The notes under the pieces were generated by a model that saw only the letters and a list, made by a program, of their open reading frames with translations, was not told where the DNA came from and ran no database searches. Positions 11,360 through 23,659 of a stretch of DNA of 64,000 nt are shown piece by piece; the stretch's first letter is position 1; each line of letters starts with the position of its first letter. The translations under genes and the position numbers were made by a program. The stretch is from Sclerurus mexicanus (lineage: Eukaryota; Chordata; Aves; Passeriformes; Furnariidae): the NCBI GenBank assembly GCA_013396755.1, contig VWZF01002955.1:123054-187053 (forward strand), in the 5' to 3' direction.

Positions 11360-12200
11360 TGTCAGGATCCAGCAGATGAAGAAGACAACACCAAGGTTCC
11401 TTTAATAAGATACAGAGAGCAACTTTTCAACACAGCTGCCCTTGAATGTGGGGGATTCACAGCTGCGCCTGGCACCATCCCCTCAGCACCCCCGCCTTTG
11501 AGATACTTATGGAGGTCCCCTCTCAGCGTTCTCGTGTCTAAGAGTAAACTTTCCGCAAGGAATCCCGGCCCAGGCCAGCACGGCGTGTTTATCCGACTCC
11601 GTTCTCCTCCTGGCGGTGCCTCCCGGCCCGGCCCGGCCGCGGCCCGCGCCCGCCATCTTGTGGGCTCTGCGCGCCTTGCAGGCCGCCCTCCGCCCGGGCC
11701 CCGAGCAACCTGGAATACGAAAGGTACGAGGCACTGGAACAGGCTGTGATTCTGCGGTTCTGTGATTTCGCAAGCAAGAGGAGGAGAAAGCCGGGAAATG
11801 GCTGAGCACGGAGCGAGTGGACGTGTTTCCAGAGCCGGAGCAGGTGCAAGCCATGGCACAGGGGGCTATCCCGCGACTCCCCACAAGCCTGTCTCCCCAC
11901 AGGCCCTTGTGCCAATCTGGGACTTTATAGCCCCAGCCTGCTGGTTTTTTACCATCGGAGAAGCCAGTGTGTGCACACTCCAGAGAAGAGGAGCGAAGAA
12001 CAAGTCGAATGCATTTCAGCTGGAAGTGGCCACCAAATTGCAGAAACAGTGAGCATAGTTGATGAGAAATTGCCTGCTTGGCACAGCTACAACACCCTGC
12101 TGAAGAGAGTGTGATGCAAGTGCTGGAACACTGGCGTAGGAAAGGCTGAGAAAAAGAATTTTCTCTCCCCTGAGGCAAGAGGAGAGATCCCAGCACACGG
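11360..12200 (-). other. GC-rich promoter-like block, possible solo LTR
   Basis: This is an isolated CpG-rich block (core 11570-11710) in ordinary intergenic DNA. On the minus strand it has a TATA box (CTATAAAG, 11929-11924), a YY1-type element with an ATG in context CAAGATGGCGG (ATG at 11656-11654), then ATTAAA (11406-11401) followed by a GT-rich stretch and a TGACA end at 11360. TATA, GC-rich leader, polyadenylation signal and terminal CA in that order resemble a long terminal repeat read right to left. However, I could not find a convincing partner end or target-site duplication, and the 500-bp distance from TATA to the poly(A) signal is long. A short CR1-like remnant (about 11715-11765) interrupts it. 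The 229-codon frame across the block has no recognisable domain and is not called. The alternative is a small unlinked CpG promoter. Confidence 0.35.
11715..11765 (+). mobile_element. Short CR1 remnant
   Basis: The string gaggcactggaacaggctg, followed closely by gattctg and ttctgtgatt, matches two normally separate pieces of the CR1 3' region. This suggests an internally deleted relic. It is too short for subfamily assignment. Confidence 0.45.
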
Positions 12201-15200
12201 TGGAGCCAGATGATGGCTCATGATGCACCTAAGTACACAAGTATTGCTACGAAACAGGATTAGGGACTAACTTTGCCTTCTAAGGCAGCCTTTCATGCTA
12301 ATTTGCTTTTTATTCTGCCTTAGCCTGGGTTCTCACGAGTGTTCAAGCACTTGCATCGCTCTCTCTTCAGTGGGGTGTTGTTCGTCTTCCACACCAAGTC
12401 ACACAGCCTTTCATGCATCGTCGCTGCCTCATTCTGGAAGACTTTAAGTTAAATAAACCCTGGGCTAAACAGAGGAGAACCGCAGGGCTGTGTGAATGCT
12501 CCACTGCGGACATGGATGGTCAAACAGGAGGTTGGCTGACTGTGAAGCCTGTGAGTTTCACAGAAGGAGGAGCTGAGGTGGGGGAGTGCGGCTGGGGGAG
12601 GAGGAACAGAGGGTACCCAAGCACTGTACAGTCGACCAAGGGTGAGCAAAGGGATGGCAAGCAGTCCCCGTTTGGAGGGGAGACACTAGTTCTCCATCTG
12701 AACAGGAAAAGGCAATCTGGCAAGGACAAGGGCACAGCTTTGTAATGGTACAGGGGACCCCTGGAAAGACCGTGAAATGAGAACAATCAATTATCAAGCT
12801 GCTGTGGCTTCAGAAAAGCCATTATAGACATACTGGTGTAATGAGCACATCTGATGCACAGAAGCTATTTAACCTTCAGCCTTGTGCCTTATAAAGCACC
12901 TCTGGGGCGCTGGGTAAGGCTGTTAATTATGAAGGTCAACCTTAGCAGACAGAGGTGTCCTCAAGTATGGGTTGCTGTGATACACTCAGATAATTTCTCC
13001 ATTATGTCAATAACTAATTTCCTGAATTGTTCAAGATTTGACAGATTAGCATCCATTAGCCAAGCCTTAACTCATGGCTGTGGGAGCAGTTACAGGCCAC
13101 AAGGACTGCAAAAACCATTCATAGCTCCTTGGGTACATATAATATATATATACACACATGTACATACACACTACTGCAACAGCTCGGTGTTAGCCATTGG
13201 TAAAACAAATAGCCAATGCATATAAAAAGCCTGGGTAGTGACAGGTATTGGCTTGAGCAGATGTCTTGATGTTTGAGCACTGTTGTCAGGTGCTCTGAGA
13301 GCAGAGGATGAAGTCACTCTGACTTTTAAGGAACTGTGTATTGAGGAATTGTAAATGAACAGAATCACAATCACACCAAAATACCAATTGTATTTACTAC
13401 CAAAAGGGCAGTTTCTCAGGGGAAAAAAATAAATTCCATACAGCAAACATGGATTTGATAAACTGTGACTTGTTACATTGTTCACCCTTGTGCTGCAAGA
13501 CAAATCTCATTGCTTTTATTCATGCAGGCCATATAATTTTTTGCACCTAAACGCAAACAGTTTTTTCCCAAGAACAGCCCACGAAGAACCAGTATATTTG
13601 GAACTGCAGTAGAGGTAGGTAGGAAATTCCATTGATTCACAAAGCGGTTTTATTGTTTTGCCTCAAAGCCAAGTGCAACCGGAAAAGCAACTATCCTAAG
13701 TGGAAGCTGCTTGAGCTGGCACACCAACTGCAGGCAACTTAAAGAGAAGTGAAATGGCTGTGTTACTGTGTCACGGCATTACATGTGTCTGAGCTTACCT
13801 GCCTGAGACTCTTCCAGCTGACTGCCTGGAGTTAAATCAAAGGCGGCTGACAAGAGAAGAGAGGAGGGAATGAAACAACGACGGGTGATAAAGCCTAATA
13901 ATACCAATGGTCCTTCAGGGGATCAGTGGGGAGCGAGGCACTGGAATAACTGCTGCCAGAAGGGGACAAGCTGTTTTACCAAGGCCAGCAATGAACACAA
14001 AAAAGATAATAAAACTCCCTCAACATAGCTGAAAGGACCTGGGAGTGGGGGCAGCGAAGGAAGGGAAAAGCAGCCTCTCAAGGAGAAACATTACTGGAGT
14101 TGCAGCTGCATCTGGGTGTGCGAGGAAAGCTGGGGACCGATGGGCTGTGGGAGGGGATTTCAGGGGCTTGTCTAAGCTGCTGGAGAGGTGAAAAAATGGA
14201 AGTTCCGAGCACCAACACCTCCCACAGGCTTAGCCCTGTCTCCTGGTTTATGGTAGGCTTTTGAGTGCACTGCCAGCTGTTCTGCCCCAAAGGGACAGTT
14301 TCAGGTGTCCATTGCAGACTGTTTGAAGGGGAAGGGGTTGTCAGTCAGTGTTCAAAGACATCAGTCCTGTTTATACGCCAACAAAGGCAGTAGGGTGGCG
14401 GAGACAAAATGGGTGTCCCACTCCAGTCAAAGGGAGCTGAATGTGCCAGCAGCCCACATCTGGGCTTGTGCCCTGAGAGAAATGGCAAAGCTGGAATGGG
14501 AAGAGACATTTCTCCCTCACCTGGAATGATATCTGACTTCCCCCCCACCCCAGACATTCTTTATTAGACCAGTCAGTACCACCTATCTCCACAAACTTCA
14601 TCTCACCTGTGTCCTTAGACTGCCATGGCAGCAGCATCACTGCTGCAGCCTCACTGTGGTACCTGTGAGCAGGGGGCAAGCGGCCGTGGGAGAGGCCACG
14701 GAGGGGAGAACAAGCCCGGGTGCACCACATGCTGGAGCCGTCTGCCCACCGAAACTGGCTAGGCGGCTGTGACTGAAATTTAGTTTTCCTGGTGCATTCT
14801 GTGGACATTTTAATCAGCATTTCCTACAATCTACTTGGCAAAGAGGGCCAGTTGGCAGCTGCCTGACTGAATGGGCTTTGCACCCAGTCTAACCTTCTCC
14901 ATTCGCAATTTCTAGTGCTGGAAAACCTCTCTGTCTCACTCTGAAGTTTCTATAGCAATCACAGCCATCCTAGAGAAGCACTGAAAATGGCAGCCCATTC
15001 AGATTGTAATTTTGCTGGACAGTAATTGCTCCTCTCTCCACTGGCCTCTGAAACGTTACTTTTTGGGAGATATGAACTGCAACTGGAGGAGACTGGTCTT
15101 CTGCCTGTGTTTTAAGCCAGCTTCACCCCCCCTGCTCCCCAAAGATCTGTTAGCTGCTAGCAGCACATTTGAACCTTGATTAACAGGGAAGCGTTGTTGG

Positions 15201-17675
15201 GTACACCATACCTCTGCTACAGGAAAGACCTGACATGAGCAATGCTCTTAACAAGCCTGCAGGAACAAACTTCACTGCCCAACATGTCATGTTATGACCT
15301 GAGTATTATCCATCACTGTAGGTAGAAAAAGTTACACAAGTGTGTTTGGCTTTGAAAATTGTGAAAGACCGGAAGACTCGAGGGCTTTTTCATCATGTCA
15401 GTCAGCTTACTTTTCCTAGTTCAGTTGACTTCAGCTTAAACAATCACTCAATCTTTTGTTCCATGTTTCATCTTTCAGTGGCTGTGATTGCTCTTAATTA
15501 CTGGGACACTGAAAAACCATGTGCTAAAAATATATTAAGTAACAGAACTAAAGGTTTTGCTTCTTGCAATAAGAGGACATAGTAGAATTACACCACAGCT
15601 TGTGAAGGAATCTATTAACCATTTCTTAAGCTCTTCTAATAATCTTTCCCTATACTTTTATGGCTATTGTTGCCTGCTGGAAAAATTAGCTTACAGCTGA
15701 GTAAGGAGAATTGTGGATAAGTGTTTGCAATTTGGCTTTGGACTGACACAATGTGGATTGCACTCAGAGAATTTGAAGTCTTTGCACTGGCAGCAGTACT
15801 CGAATCTGGGAATATAGGATTCACATTGGAAAAAAGTGGATTTTTATAACAATTTAAATGAACAATTTCAGCTAGAGAGTGGATTAACAGAGCCAACTAA
15901 ACCCTTCACCCTGACAAAGAACTGGCGGGAGGACTATAGAAACACATCCAAAACTTTACCAACATGAATGCAGAGTAATAGGTCAGTGAGAAGCATTTCT
16001 GTATTTTAATGGCTCTCTTAGAATTCAATTCAATTTAAAACAAAAGTTGTTTTACAAATATGTGAAGAATGCAGAAGGCTGGAGAGGGAGCAAATGGCCT
16101 GCATCCTCCATCTGCTCCATCCTCCCTCTACTCTCGCACTAGGGACTGCCACTGCATGTCCTCCTTCTCAACAGACAGGAAGGCAAAAGCAGGCAGTCCC
16201 CAACCCAAGGGTCATAAATATCTGCTATTCTGCAGGGACACGGAGGCACCCCCAGGCCCCACACCCAGTACTTCACATGTGCCAGAGCTCCTGAGGCCCA
16301 AAATCAAGCAGCAGGAAATTCCAAGCCCAGGGGTCTTGAGGAAGCTGAGACACACAAAGCTGTGCTCCTACATCAGAAATGAGGTTACAGAACAACAACA
16401 AAAAAAAAAAAATTAAGTGTCCCAGAACGAGCAGCAGTCTTCACTGACAAGAGATGGACACGCTGGGGATTGCTTACCTCTGAGAGGAAATGGATCGGTG
16501 GGATACAAGAGAACATCCACTGGACATACAAAGCTGCAAAGGCAGATTGGCTGCACCTGTTCTTGAAGTATTTCAGTAGAGGCAGCAAAGCAAAGGGACA
16601 TGTTTTTCTTTTAGGCAAAATTCCTAATTTCTAGTTAATGCTGATGGCTCACTGCTGCAGGATGCTTGAAGAGAAAAACGAAAAGGACCCCAAGTAAATC
16701 GATCTGGAGAGGGGTCCAATGTTTACATGAATGACATGGCATGCAACCATTCATAAGGGTACAGCTTCTTCCTTCACAAACCTGTGTGAATCCATAATGG
16801 GATAGTAAGAGATTTTCTGGATGCTCTTTTCAAATGCTGGATACTGCACTGCTGCAAGGTACTGGAGGGAGTTGGTCTGAGCATGATATTTAATATGACA
16901 ATCTCCCTCTCCAAGAAATGGAAAGATTGAATGTTTCCAGGAGAAGGTATAGAAACAGTCCTAAAACTTAATCCCTCCTAAAAGATTTTACAACACTGGT
17001 ATCTCAAGCCTGAACTGTAAAACACTGCTGGCCATCTGTCAGCAAGAACTGTCTGACTGTCTGCCACTGGCATCCACGGAGAAGTGTCATGCTGCAGCCT
17101 TGCTTTCCCATTCTCAACACTAAGAGGTGCTGCTTGAGGGCACCTGCCCTGGGGAGCTGCAGTGACCCTCTGACCCTTCCAGCCCCTTCAGCGTAGGGAC
17201 ATTTCTGCCTGCCTACATGTTAACTGCTTCCCAGGGGCAATTTTCCAAGCTGCACAAAATCCATAACAACTAAGCACAGAACTTACTGGCTGACAGGAAA
17301 AGCAGATCTTGAACAGTAAGAATCCCAGATTCACAGGAAAAAAAGAGCACCTTAATTGCAGTTTGCACACAGGTAGATCGTCTCACCCTCAAGCTGCTGA
17401 AGAAAAGAGTCAGAGAGGTGAAAAAAAGGGTTCCAAACCCAAAAATGAGGGCTGCCAGCAGCAATAACTGAGGTGCACAAGTCTAAACTGCTTCTGGAGG
17501 AGGATCTTTCTCACAAACTCTGGATATGTCCACCAAAAGCTGAGCCATGTGTAGGGCAATGGCCTACAGCTCATACAGGCAACCAAGTGCCCAGACACTG
17601 GCAGTGCTGCCAGTCTGGGTTTGCTCCCTGGATACAGAGATTTTTTTTTAAAAAAAGAAAAAAAATCACATTAAG
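12201..17675. other. Intergenic DNA, nothing coding seen
   Basis: There are no recognisable exons or transposons between the GC-rich block and the next CR1. A short alternating AT/CA tract lies at 13138-13170. The longest frames (149, 123 and 115 codons) resemble no protein family I know. Confidence 0.55.
13138..13170. repeat. Imperfect TA/CA dinucleotide tract
   Basis: A run of alternating (TA)n passes into CA-rich sequence, a degenerate microsatellite. Confidence 0.75.
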
Positions 17676-17679
17676 TAAT

Positions 17680-18131
17680 GATGATCAGAAGGCTGGAGCA
17701 CCTCTCCTGTGAAGACAAGCTGAGAGAGTTAGGGCTCTTCAGCCTGGAGAAGAGAAGGCTTCAGGGAGACCTTATAGCACCTTTCAGTACCTAAAGGAGG
17801 CTGCAAGAGAGCTGGAGAGACTTTTTAAAACAGCACATAGTGACAAGGGGGAACAGCTTTAAATTGAGAGAAGGTAGGTTTAGAATTGATATTAGGAAGA
17901 AACTTTTTACGGTGAAGGTGGTGAGGCACTGGAACAGATTGCCCAGAGGAGCTGTGGATGCCCATCCTTGGCAGTGTTCCCAGACAGGCTGGCGGGGGCT
18001 TTTCAAGGCCAGGTTGGATAAGGCCTTGAGCAACCTGGTCTAGTGGAAGGGTCCCTGCCTATGGCAGGGGGAGTTGGCATGAGATGATCTTTAAGGTCCC
18101 TTCCAACCTCTTAACATTCTTTGATTCTAAT
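17680..18131 (+). mobile_element. CR1 LINE 3'-end fragment
   Basis: It starts in the reverse-transcriptase/3'UTR region (gatcagaaggctggagcacctctcc) and continues through the conserved 'gaggcactggaacagattgcccagag' segment to the tail 'ccttccaacctcttaacattctttgattct'. It is in plus orientation and 5'-truncated. It is a younger-looking copy than the fragments inside AFG1L because the diagnostic blocks are nearly intact. Confidence 0.93.
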
Positions 18132-21100
18132 TAACAGTGCATCTGCCTATCCAAAACACATATCTAAAACCAGCATGCATAAGTGAAATGTTTATAAAAT
18201 CTGGATTTATTAATTTCTTTATAATTACAAACTAAGTTATTCTCAAATAACGGAGGAATTTGACAGTGTTCAGTTTGTCAGATATTAGATTCAAAACTAC
18301 ATATTAAAAAAAAAAACTCAGTATACAAGAAAATCCCAATCTAATTTACAAAGCCACTGTATTTCATAAATATAGGAGCTCAGGTTGTAATGAATCATAT
18401 AGAAAATTTATCATTACAAGAAAAACTACACAAATAGTTTAGGGTTTTAATCACAAATCTGATTTTTTTTTTCTTTAAATAGACTCTTAGATGCATTATT
18501 TAAAAAAAAAAGTCACTACGAAGAGGCACGTGGTGTTTAGTTGATGGCATTAATTCTGTAACCCAAACAAGGAGACTAATCCACTTTGAGTAGCTAAATT
18601 ATTTTTTTTGCACTATTTACATACTTTACTGAAGTATTTTCAGCCCAGTCTGAGCGAGCATCTTAGAATATTAATGAGGGAAGCCTGGCAGCACTCCAGA
18701 GTTATCAAATAAGAAAGTAAGATCATTCTCATTTTATCAACAGGGAAACTGAGGCACCAGGCATATCCAGATCCAGGCAACTGAAGAAAGAAAAATCCTG
18801 AATCCTGATCCTGTTAGCCAGGTCTTGACAGACAGACTGTTCTTCCTCCTTGTTAAAGGGCTGGTGACGGTGCGGAGCACGGTTTGAAACTTAGTCAGTT
18901 GCTTCTTTTCGTGTTTAGATTGCTGCAAAAAGGTGACATCTATCCAGCTATAGTGTCATCATGAACACCTTTACCCCCAAAAAAACCCATTAATGGTTTT
19001 CCTTTTCAAATGAGAAAGCAGTCACAGCAAAAAGTGCTTCAATCAATCAATCAATCAGAACTTTAATCCCTCCAAAGCCTCTGGAAGGCTGTCTTGTTCT
19101 ACCCAAAATACTGCAATTGTTCCCACAATCTGTGCAAAAACAAATACTGAAATCAGTAACTCTGAAAGACAGAATTGCATTATTTATTAAAAAAGAAAAG
19201 TAGTTAAATATTTGGGCATTATGAACATTCCTTTGTCAATCAATCAAGTATTTGAAAGAAGTTAATTGAGAGATTCTCAGCCAGAATGTGACTTTTAGAA
19301 ACCAACACGAATGTTTCTCCTGGTCCATAATCCCAAGCATTTTACTTCCTGTGACAGCAAAATATCATACCACATCAATAAATGTTACTTGAAAAGACCT
19401 TTAAAAATAACTTGTTTAGCTGAACAACTGAAGGAAATAAAAACATGATTTAGATTTGAGACTACATGAATTTGCAACTTAAGAAAAACTAAAAAGCCGG
19501 AACTTGAACTTCAGACAGAAGTGTCCAGCAACTTTTAAGGCCATTATGGAGTGTGCATAATTTATTCACAGGCATCTCACTGTTTACATTTTGGCAAATA
19601 CAACATCTTAGAGTGGGGATAAATTAAAGTCCCTGACCATTGCTGTCTCACAGGAGCAGGCCAGGCATCAGGGTACAGGACAGCTGGGAGCACAGGTGAC
19701 CCAGCACCCTGGGGCAGGTCATACCCAGAGTTGTTTGTGGTGCTCCAGTGACAGATTCTGGCCAGTGCCAGTCGCCTGGAAGTTGTGTGATCCAGAAGCA
19801 CTGCCCTGAACTCAGCACTGGAAAGAGACTTTATATGTGCTACAGCAGCATTAGCAGCATTATAAAATAAGTGAATAGGGCCTCACTTTCTTTAGGGAGG
19901 TAGGTGGACAAAAATGTGCTTTTCCTGTGATTACTGGGTGGATCTCCGTCCTGGCATCTGGGCCGGCTGACAAACCAGCCTCCTTGTGGACCTGACCCAA
20001 AAGTGGCAATCCACCCTCTGCAGTGCAGTCATGCATACTGCACAGTGATTTAAACAGCTTTTCTTGTTTGCAGTCCCAAAACATTTCTGGAGCCTTCCCC
20101 ATTTCTTCTCCTTGACTACCGCTGGTACCTCCCAGTGACTCCCAACAGACAGCTTCCTTGCTGGCCAAGGAAAGACTGCACTATGGTTTTATTTAGTAAT
20201 ATGCCCTGGAAGCAGCACTGGCTCTGACAGCTTTTGGGAATTTCGCTCCTGTGGTTTGACAGAGCTCACCTACATCCTCAGAGGCTTTTAAAGAAACATC
20301 AGTCCCACTGCATTTAGGAGCTTCTGAAAAACTGGGGTATCTGAGTTTGGGGTGTGTGGTCAGATTGCAGAAAAGCCTCAAATAACAACTGGCAAAGCAG
20401 CAACAGTTTGAACAGAAAAGGGATCCCCTGGTTAAAGGAGATTAGTCATCACCCACATAGACCATGGAGAAACACTTCACTTCCCTGGCCCGAGACATTC
20501 TTTTTGGGAATGCAGAACCTGCCAGGACCATCTCTCTCACACATCCCAAACATCTCACCTGTGTTCTGCGAGAAGTTACACACTTGCCCTGTACCACATG
20601 ACAGAGGACATACAGGCTAAACATGTGAACAGTTTTTAAAAGATTATAAATAAATATTGAGATGCAAACATGCAAAGGGTATCTATCACTATCTCCCATT
20701 TTCCCACATCACATTATGGTTCAGAGAAGGCAGGAGGCATTTGAATGCTACTGGAAAAAAGTCAAGGCTGAAGCTTCAGGCAAGTTATCAGCACAGTCCC
20801 AGGCTGATACCTATACACTGCCATGTGTAAATATAGCACACACACTTAAATTATATCTATTATTTTTATCTAGATTTATATATACATGTAAAAATTAAAT
20901 ATACATATGTGTTTGTATATGCAGACACACATGCATGAACCTCAGTAGTCCCTTTGTTGAGAAACCTAATCCAAATCTCTGAAAACATACACCAATTATT
21001 TGTATATTTTCAAGTATAACCACTGCATTCTGATTGGAGTTTTCATAAATATGCATTAAAATTCTCCATGATAGTCACTCTTGTGGGAATAATAACATAG

Positions 21101-22317
21101 CTGCATGAGTTGCAAACTATAAATACAAGCTTTAAACATATTTGAAGAAGAGGTATAGCCAGTATAAGTAACTTCCAAGATCAACAGAAGGGATCAGAAC
21201 AGAAACCCAGACGTGATTCCATAATACAAGCAAATGCACAGGACCTCCCCAGCCCTCCCTGCTGCCCAGAAGGCCCTTTTAAAAGCTTTCTGTAATTGTG
21301 GTGGGGGCTATGACTGAGGCAATTTGATCAAGCTTAACAAAGACAGTGAAGAATATGTTTGGCAGCAGACAGAAAAAGGGGCAGTGTTATGTATCTGCTC
21401 TCTAAGAAATGAGGGCAATCTTTTCAGTCCATCTACATGTTTTTTCCTACTCAAAGTTTCTAAATATGCTCTTAAAATGGCTGAGAGAATACACACAATA
21501 CCATGTTCTGTTTCAGTTAGATTAAAATCAAGAATGACACCATCACATTTTTAACTAAAGTTTCGAGCCACAAACATGAGGATGCATGACATGTCTTGAG
21601 GTATCAGTTACTATTCCATCTTTTCCATAAAACACATTCCTATTGTAACATGATGAATTGCCTCAGTAGTAGTGTGTACTACTCTCCCCGGATCAGGGCA
21701 CGTATGTTAGAAGCAGTGGAAGGTTTGGTATAGGTGAAGCCTGAGAAAATTCAGGGCAGAGATAGATCACTGGTGTAGAGGCAGCATATCTAGGCTTGCA
21801 AGAACCACAAAATTTAGGAAGAGTATTAACTGGCACTTACATTACAGCATACCCTGTCTTATCATAGTCTTTTTTCCCATCCATTCCTTAGATCTTAATC
21901 CTGTGCAGTTTCAAGTACCTTCAAGCTCCTCCTCAGGATTCTCTCTTGGTTCAAACCATTGATTTTCCATGAACCGAACTGAGCAATGGCCTGATTACAA
22001 AGAAGAGCCTGAAAGTCAACAGATGGCCGGACTCAGAAAATAGAAAAAAAAACCCCAAACATAACACTCTACAGAGAAGTTCCAGGATTCTAGCAGGGAC
22101 AGTATCAGGAGTTTCATAAAGAAAGCATTTGATTTTTCTTTTGTGCAAGCTGCACTGCACATGACAGAACATGAACCATGAACCATGAAGTGCCCTCTTC
22201 ACATGACATGGTGACTCTGCACAGCCCATTAACTTTGTCTCTAGACCAATTCTCCAGAAGAATTCTAATCCCATTAAATTTCCTGAACATCAAAGTTGTA
22301 TTCTACACAATCATTAA
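18132..22317. other. Intergenic DNA and likely AFG1L 3'UTR/downstream region
   Basis: This stretch separates the CR1 at 18.1 kb from the end of AFG1L. It is AT-rich with short tracts such as (AATC)4 at 19041-19056. The most 3' part of the AFG1L transcript probably lies in its right half, because the nearest canonical AATAAA on the minus strand is at 20193-20188. Nothing else is recognisable. Confidence 0.5.
20188..20193 (-). terminator. AFG1L: Candidate AFG1L polyadenylation signal
   Basis: On the minus strand this reads AATAAA, followed within about 40 nt by GT-rich sequence (gctgtctgttggg). It is the first canonical signal I find downstream of the stop codon and implies a 3'UTR of about 2.5 kb. 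Closer variant signals could be used instead. An ATTAAA overlaps the last codons, which is too early to be likely. Confidence 0.3.
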
Positions 22318-22560
22318 AGTTGGAAAAAAACTCCCAAGATCATCAAGTCAAACTTTTGATCGAACATCGCCATATCACTTGGCCTTATTGAACCTCATAC
22401 AATTGGCCTTGGCCCATTGATCCAGCCTGCCCTGTCCAAATCCCTCTGCAGAGCCTTCCCACCCTCCAGCAGATCAACATTCCCACCCAGTTTGCCGTTG
22501 TCTGTGAACATACTGAGGGTGCACAGGTCCACACATCGGTGGTACAAAAGAATAACCAAG
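22318..22560 (-). mobile_element. CR1 LINE fragment in the AFG1L 3'UTR
   Basis: This is a CR1 3' fragment in minus orientation, so it is in the same sense as AFG1L. On the plus strand it begins with a decayed tail (gttggaaaaaaactcccaag, atcatcaagtcaaac). It continues with the characteristic 'ttgaacctcatacaattggcc', 'ccctctgcagagccttccc' and 'cagatcaacattcccaccc' blocks, and ends near 'actgagggtgcac'. It begins only about 120 bp past the AFG1L stop codon, so it should be part of the mature 3'UTR. Confidence 0.9.
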
Positions 22561-22681
22561 TCTTTGCGTCTTAAACTCAAAAGACGATGAATGAAAACAT
22601 GGTCCAGATAATAAAGTGCAATTATTATTTCAGTGCTAAAAAGCTTTCCAATGCTGTCATTTTACTTCTTGGTGATTTCAT

Positions 22682-22825
22682 TCAACTTTTAATTATGTTT
22701 TTTTTGCTTCTGTCCCCATCGTTCCAGTACTGTTCAGTTTGCATCTCTGTAAGCCGTGAGAGAGTACGCTGAAAGGCAAAGACTTCCTCTTCTCCTGTAA
22801 ACATGGAGAGTTCTTTGGCGGAATC
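22682..22825 (-). CDS. AFG1L: AFG1L terminal coding exon with stop
   Basis: This exon encodes 47 residues and TGA (22684-22682). It follows a tgtag acceptor and is in phase 0 with the preceding exon (DLSQ | DSAK). The peptide runs from DSAKELSMFTGEEEVF through QRTLSRLTEMQTEQYW to DGDRSKKNIIKS. The FTGEEE and TEQYWN stretches are hallmarks of the vertebrate AFG1L C terminus. The human protein stops right after the two lysines, so the NIIKS tail is an extra. It depends on the length of an A8 run (minus strand, 22705-22698): with seven A the frame would close after SKKT. The acceptor and the first 40 residues are secure. The exact C terminus is less so. Confidence 0.93.
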   Translation of the reverse strand, partial: DSAKELSMFTGEEEVFAFQRTLSRLTEMQTEQYWNDGDRSKKNIIKS

Positions 22826-23545
22826 CTACATTAATACACAAAAACAGTACCACAGAACTGTAAGAGACATGGCTGTAGAGAAGTGCATCCTGTATAACTC
22901 CTAAGGCTCAGTGCTTTACAGGCTTTTACAAACCAAGATAGCAGCATGGCACCAAAAAATTAAGATTAATGTCCAAAAATTAAAGAAAAGCACCTTTTTT
23001 TAGCTAGGTAATCCTCTGAAGGAACATAGCAAAAACAACATGATGACATGTGAACCATCTGTTTTCCCTGTTTTGCTAATTGCATATGAATTTAAATAAA
23101 TTATTTAATAATTCATTAACAATAACCAAGCTCTAGGGAAAAACACAATAACTAACATGCAAATTCATACTGTTTGTGAGGACTTGTAAGGCTGTTCTAG
23201 ATGGTCTAGGAAGAGGTAGAACAGACCACCTTTTATTTCTGTGTTTTAAATGTAGGAGCTAAACTTACGTAAGTATTTTCATACATGATTGAACAGATAC
23301 AACAATTAACATTCAAAATTACTCTAAAATTACTTACACAAAATGGTTCTATATATTGTGACATTTTCTTTGAATGTGAATAAATAGCACAATATGTAAT
23401 TATCAGTGACAGATGCACCGCAGAAAAAGCAGCAAATCACTAGTTAAATGTTTTCATGATTCCTCTTCCTAAAATGCTGATGTAATTATGAAATTATTAT
23501 GAAACCTAATTTTGTTACAAGGGAGATGATGTTAATATCACATAC

Positions 23546-23659
23546 CTGGCTCAAGTCCAAGTCATCCATCAACACTCTGTTGTCCTCTAGCTCACCACTG
23601 CTATGTTCCACGAGGAACAAGCTTTGGAGAGGAGTTGCCGCAGAACAGATAATACGCAC
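23546..23659 (-). CDS. AFG1L: AFG1L coding exon (VRIICSAA...DLSQ)
   Basis: These 114 bases encode 38 codons in phase 0/0, with acceptor ctctcag|GTGCGT and donor CAG|GTATGT. The peptide starts VRIICSAATPLQSLF and ends MDDLDLSQ. It continues the strand VRIICSA, which in the family follows the arginine-rich ARRFITLID segment of the previous exon, and includes an acidic segment (SSGELEDNR) that varies between vertebrates. The reading frame stays open into the intron on both sides, so the exon limits rest on the splice consensus and on family alignment. Confidence 0.95.

Noticed and set aside
11507..12196. 229-codon minus-strand frame in the GC-rich block
   Set aside because: It has no recognisable domain, half of it lies in CpG-rich low-complexity sequence, and it runs through a CR1 remnant on the opposite strand.
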